Positions 8,441-9,483 of a stretch of DNA of 9,483 nt are shown here, piece by piece. Source of the DNA: Chloroflexota bacterium. Its GTDB lineage: Bacteria; Chloroflexota; Dormibacteria; Dormibacterales; Dormibacteraceae. Every line of letters starts with the position of its first letter. The stretch's first letter is position 1. The stretch lies in the NCBI GenBank assembly GCA_005888075.1, contig VBKD01000002.1:1-9483 (forward strand). Direction: 5' to 3'. Made by a program: the position numbers and the translations under genes. The notes beneath the pieces are model-generated. The model saw only the letters and a list, made by a program, of their open reading frames with translations. It was not told where the DNA came from and did no database searches.

Positions 8441-9483
8441 TTGAAGCTCCTCGAGTACCAGGCCAAAGAAGTCCTCGCTTCGCTCGGCATCCCCATCCCG
8501 CCAGGCAAGGTCGCGCGCACCGCGGATGAAGCCGCGGCCGCGTGCCAAGAGCTCGGGCCGGTGGCCGTCAAGGCCCAGGTCCCGGTCGGCGGACGCGGCA
8601 AAGCGGGCGGCATCAAGCTCGCGAAGACGCCGGACGAGGCGCGAAAGGCAGCGGCCCAGATCATCGGGATGGACATCAAGGGCTTCAAGGTGCCGCTGGT
8701 CTACTGTGAGGCGGCTCTCGAGATCGAGCGTGAGATCTATCTCGGATTCACCGTCGACCGCGATGCGCGCGCCAACATCCTCATGCTCTCGGCGAAGGGC
8801 GGCATGGAGATCGAGCAGGTGGCCGAGGAGTCACCGGAGTCGATCGCGCGCCTGTATCCGAATCCCTGGCGAGGCCCGCTGGACTTCGAGCTGGCCAAGC
8901 TCAGCTACGACGCAGGCCTCGGCGAGCTGGCCCGTCCCTTGGGCGCGCTCATCAAGAAGCTGTACCGCGCCATCCCCGACTACGATGCGCTGACCGCGGA
9001 GATCAACCCGCTGGTCGTCACCAAGCAGGGCGAGCTCATCGCAGGCGACGCCAAGCTCGAGACCGATGAGAACGCAGCGTGGCGGCACAAGGACCTCGAG
9101 GAGCGGTACGGCTCGGTCCTCGAAGGAGACCCCTATGAGGTCGAGGCCAAGAAGCGTGGCCTGACCTACGTCTCGCTCGACGGGGATATCGGGATCATCG
9201 GCAACGGCGCGGGCTTGTGCATGAGCACGCTCGACCTGGTGCAGCGCGCCGGCGGCCAGGCCGCGAACTTCTGCGACATCGGCGGAGGCGCGAAGGCCGA
9301 GGTGGTCGAGAACGCGCTCGCGGTAATCCTCATGAATCCAAAGGTGAAGGGCGTGCTGATGAACGTGTTCGGCGGCATCACTCGCGGAGACGAGGTCGCG
9401 AAGGGATTGGTGACCGCGCGTGACAACCTCGAGATGAAGCTTCCACTTGTCGTGCGGCTCAGCGGCACCCGGGAGGAGGAAGG
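8441..9483 (+). CDS. sucC: Succinyl-CoA synthetase beta subunit, 3' end cut by window edge
   Basis: The first 347 codons of the roughly 385-400 expected are present. The enzyme converts succinyl-CoA plus NDP and phosphate to succinate, CoA and NTP; beta carries the ATP-grasp nucleotide site and pairs with SucD. Motifs are GGRGKAGG (50-57), EINPLVV with Asn189, GDAKLETDENA with Asp203 (E. coli Asn199 and Asp213, Mg-nucleotide ligands), GNGAGL (254-259), DIGGGA, and NVFGGITRGDEVAKG from residue 308. The start is a TTG at 8441: no ATG or GTG lies between the pccB stop and it in frame, and the following residues (KLLEYQAKEVLASLGIP) match the family N-terminus from its second residue. Only a weak GGCGGTGA stretch precedes it. 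It begins 15 bases after pccB and would take the succinyl-CoA made by the mutase into the TCA cycle. Whether ADP or GDP is used is not clear. sucD is expected next. Confidence 0.95.
   Translation, partial: MKLLEYQAKEVLASLGIPIPPGKVARTADEAAAACQELGPVAVKAQVPVGGRGKAGGIKLAKTPDEARKAAAQIIGMDIKGFKVPLVYCEAALEIEREIYLGFTVDRDARANILMLSAKGGMEIEQVAEESPESIARLYPNPWRGPLDFELAKLSYDAGLGELARPLGALIKKLYRAIPDYDALTAEINPLVVTKQGELIAGDAKLETDENAAWRHKDLEERYGSVLEGDPYEVEAKKRGLTYVSLDGDIGIIGNGAGLCMSTLDLVQRAGGQAANFCDIGGGAKAEVVENALAVILMNPKVKGVLMNVFGGITRGDEVAKGLVTARDNLEMKLPLVVRLSGTREEE

Overview
All recognisable genes in this window lie on the + strand, packed head to tail, in DNA that is GC-rich by eye (about two thirds G+C, with strong G/C at third codon positions). 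GTG and TTG starts, stop/start overlaps and the protein types suggest a free-living, high-GC bacterium of the Chloroflexota/Dormibacterota/Actinomycetota kind. That placement is an impression from the protein sequences, not a test.

Positions 1-142 are a short upstream region with at most a weak promoter. Positions 143-3442 encode a 1099-residue protein: a complete S9-family serine peptidase (beta-propeller plus alpha/beta-hydrolase domain), then a long Pro/Glu/Ala-rich acidic linker and a C-terminal FHA phosphothreonine-binding domain. This fusion is the most unusual protein here. Next come a MOSC-domain protein (3460-4128) and an SCP2 sterol-carrier-like gene (4144-4486). The SCP2 gene has a good Shine-Dalgarno and a good start, but its reading frame is broken in the middle and part of its core is missing.

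From 4487 to the right edge runs a coherent metabolic module: methylmalonyl-CoA epimerase (mce), the catalytic large subunit of methylmalonyl-CoA mutase, a small VOC-fold protein, an acyl-CoA carboxylase beta subunit of the propionyl-CoA type (pccB), and the start of the succinyl-CoA synthetase beta subunit (sucC, cut by the window edge). Together they turn propionyl-CoA into (S)-methylmalonyl-CoA, (R)-methylmalonyl-CoA, succinyl-CoA and finally succinate plus nucleoside triphosphate, feeding the TCA cycle. Most junctions are overlaps (ATGA, GTGA, TGATG) or very short gaps, so this is almost certainly one translationally coupled operon. The B12-binding mutase subunit, the biotin carboxylase/biotin carrier subunit, a MeaB-type chaperone and sucD are not in the window. 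sucD would be expected just beyond the right edge.

No tRNA, rRNA, CRISPR array, insertion sequence or convincing terminator was seen. The points most worth following up are the peptidase-FHA fusion with several candidate phosphothreonine motifs in its linker, the broken SCP2 gene directly upstream of mce, and the uncharacterised VOC protein coupled on both sides to the mutase and carboxylase genes.
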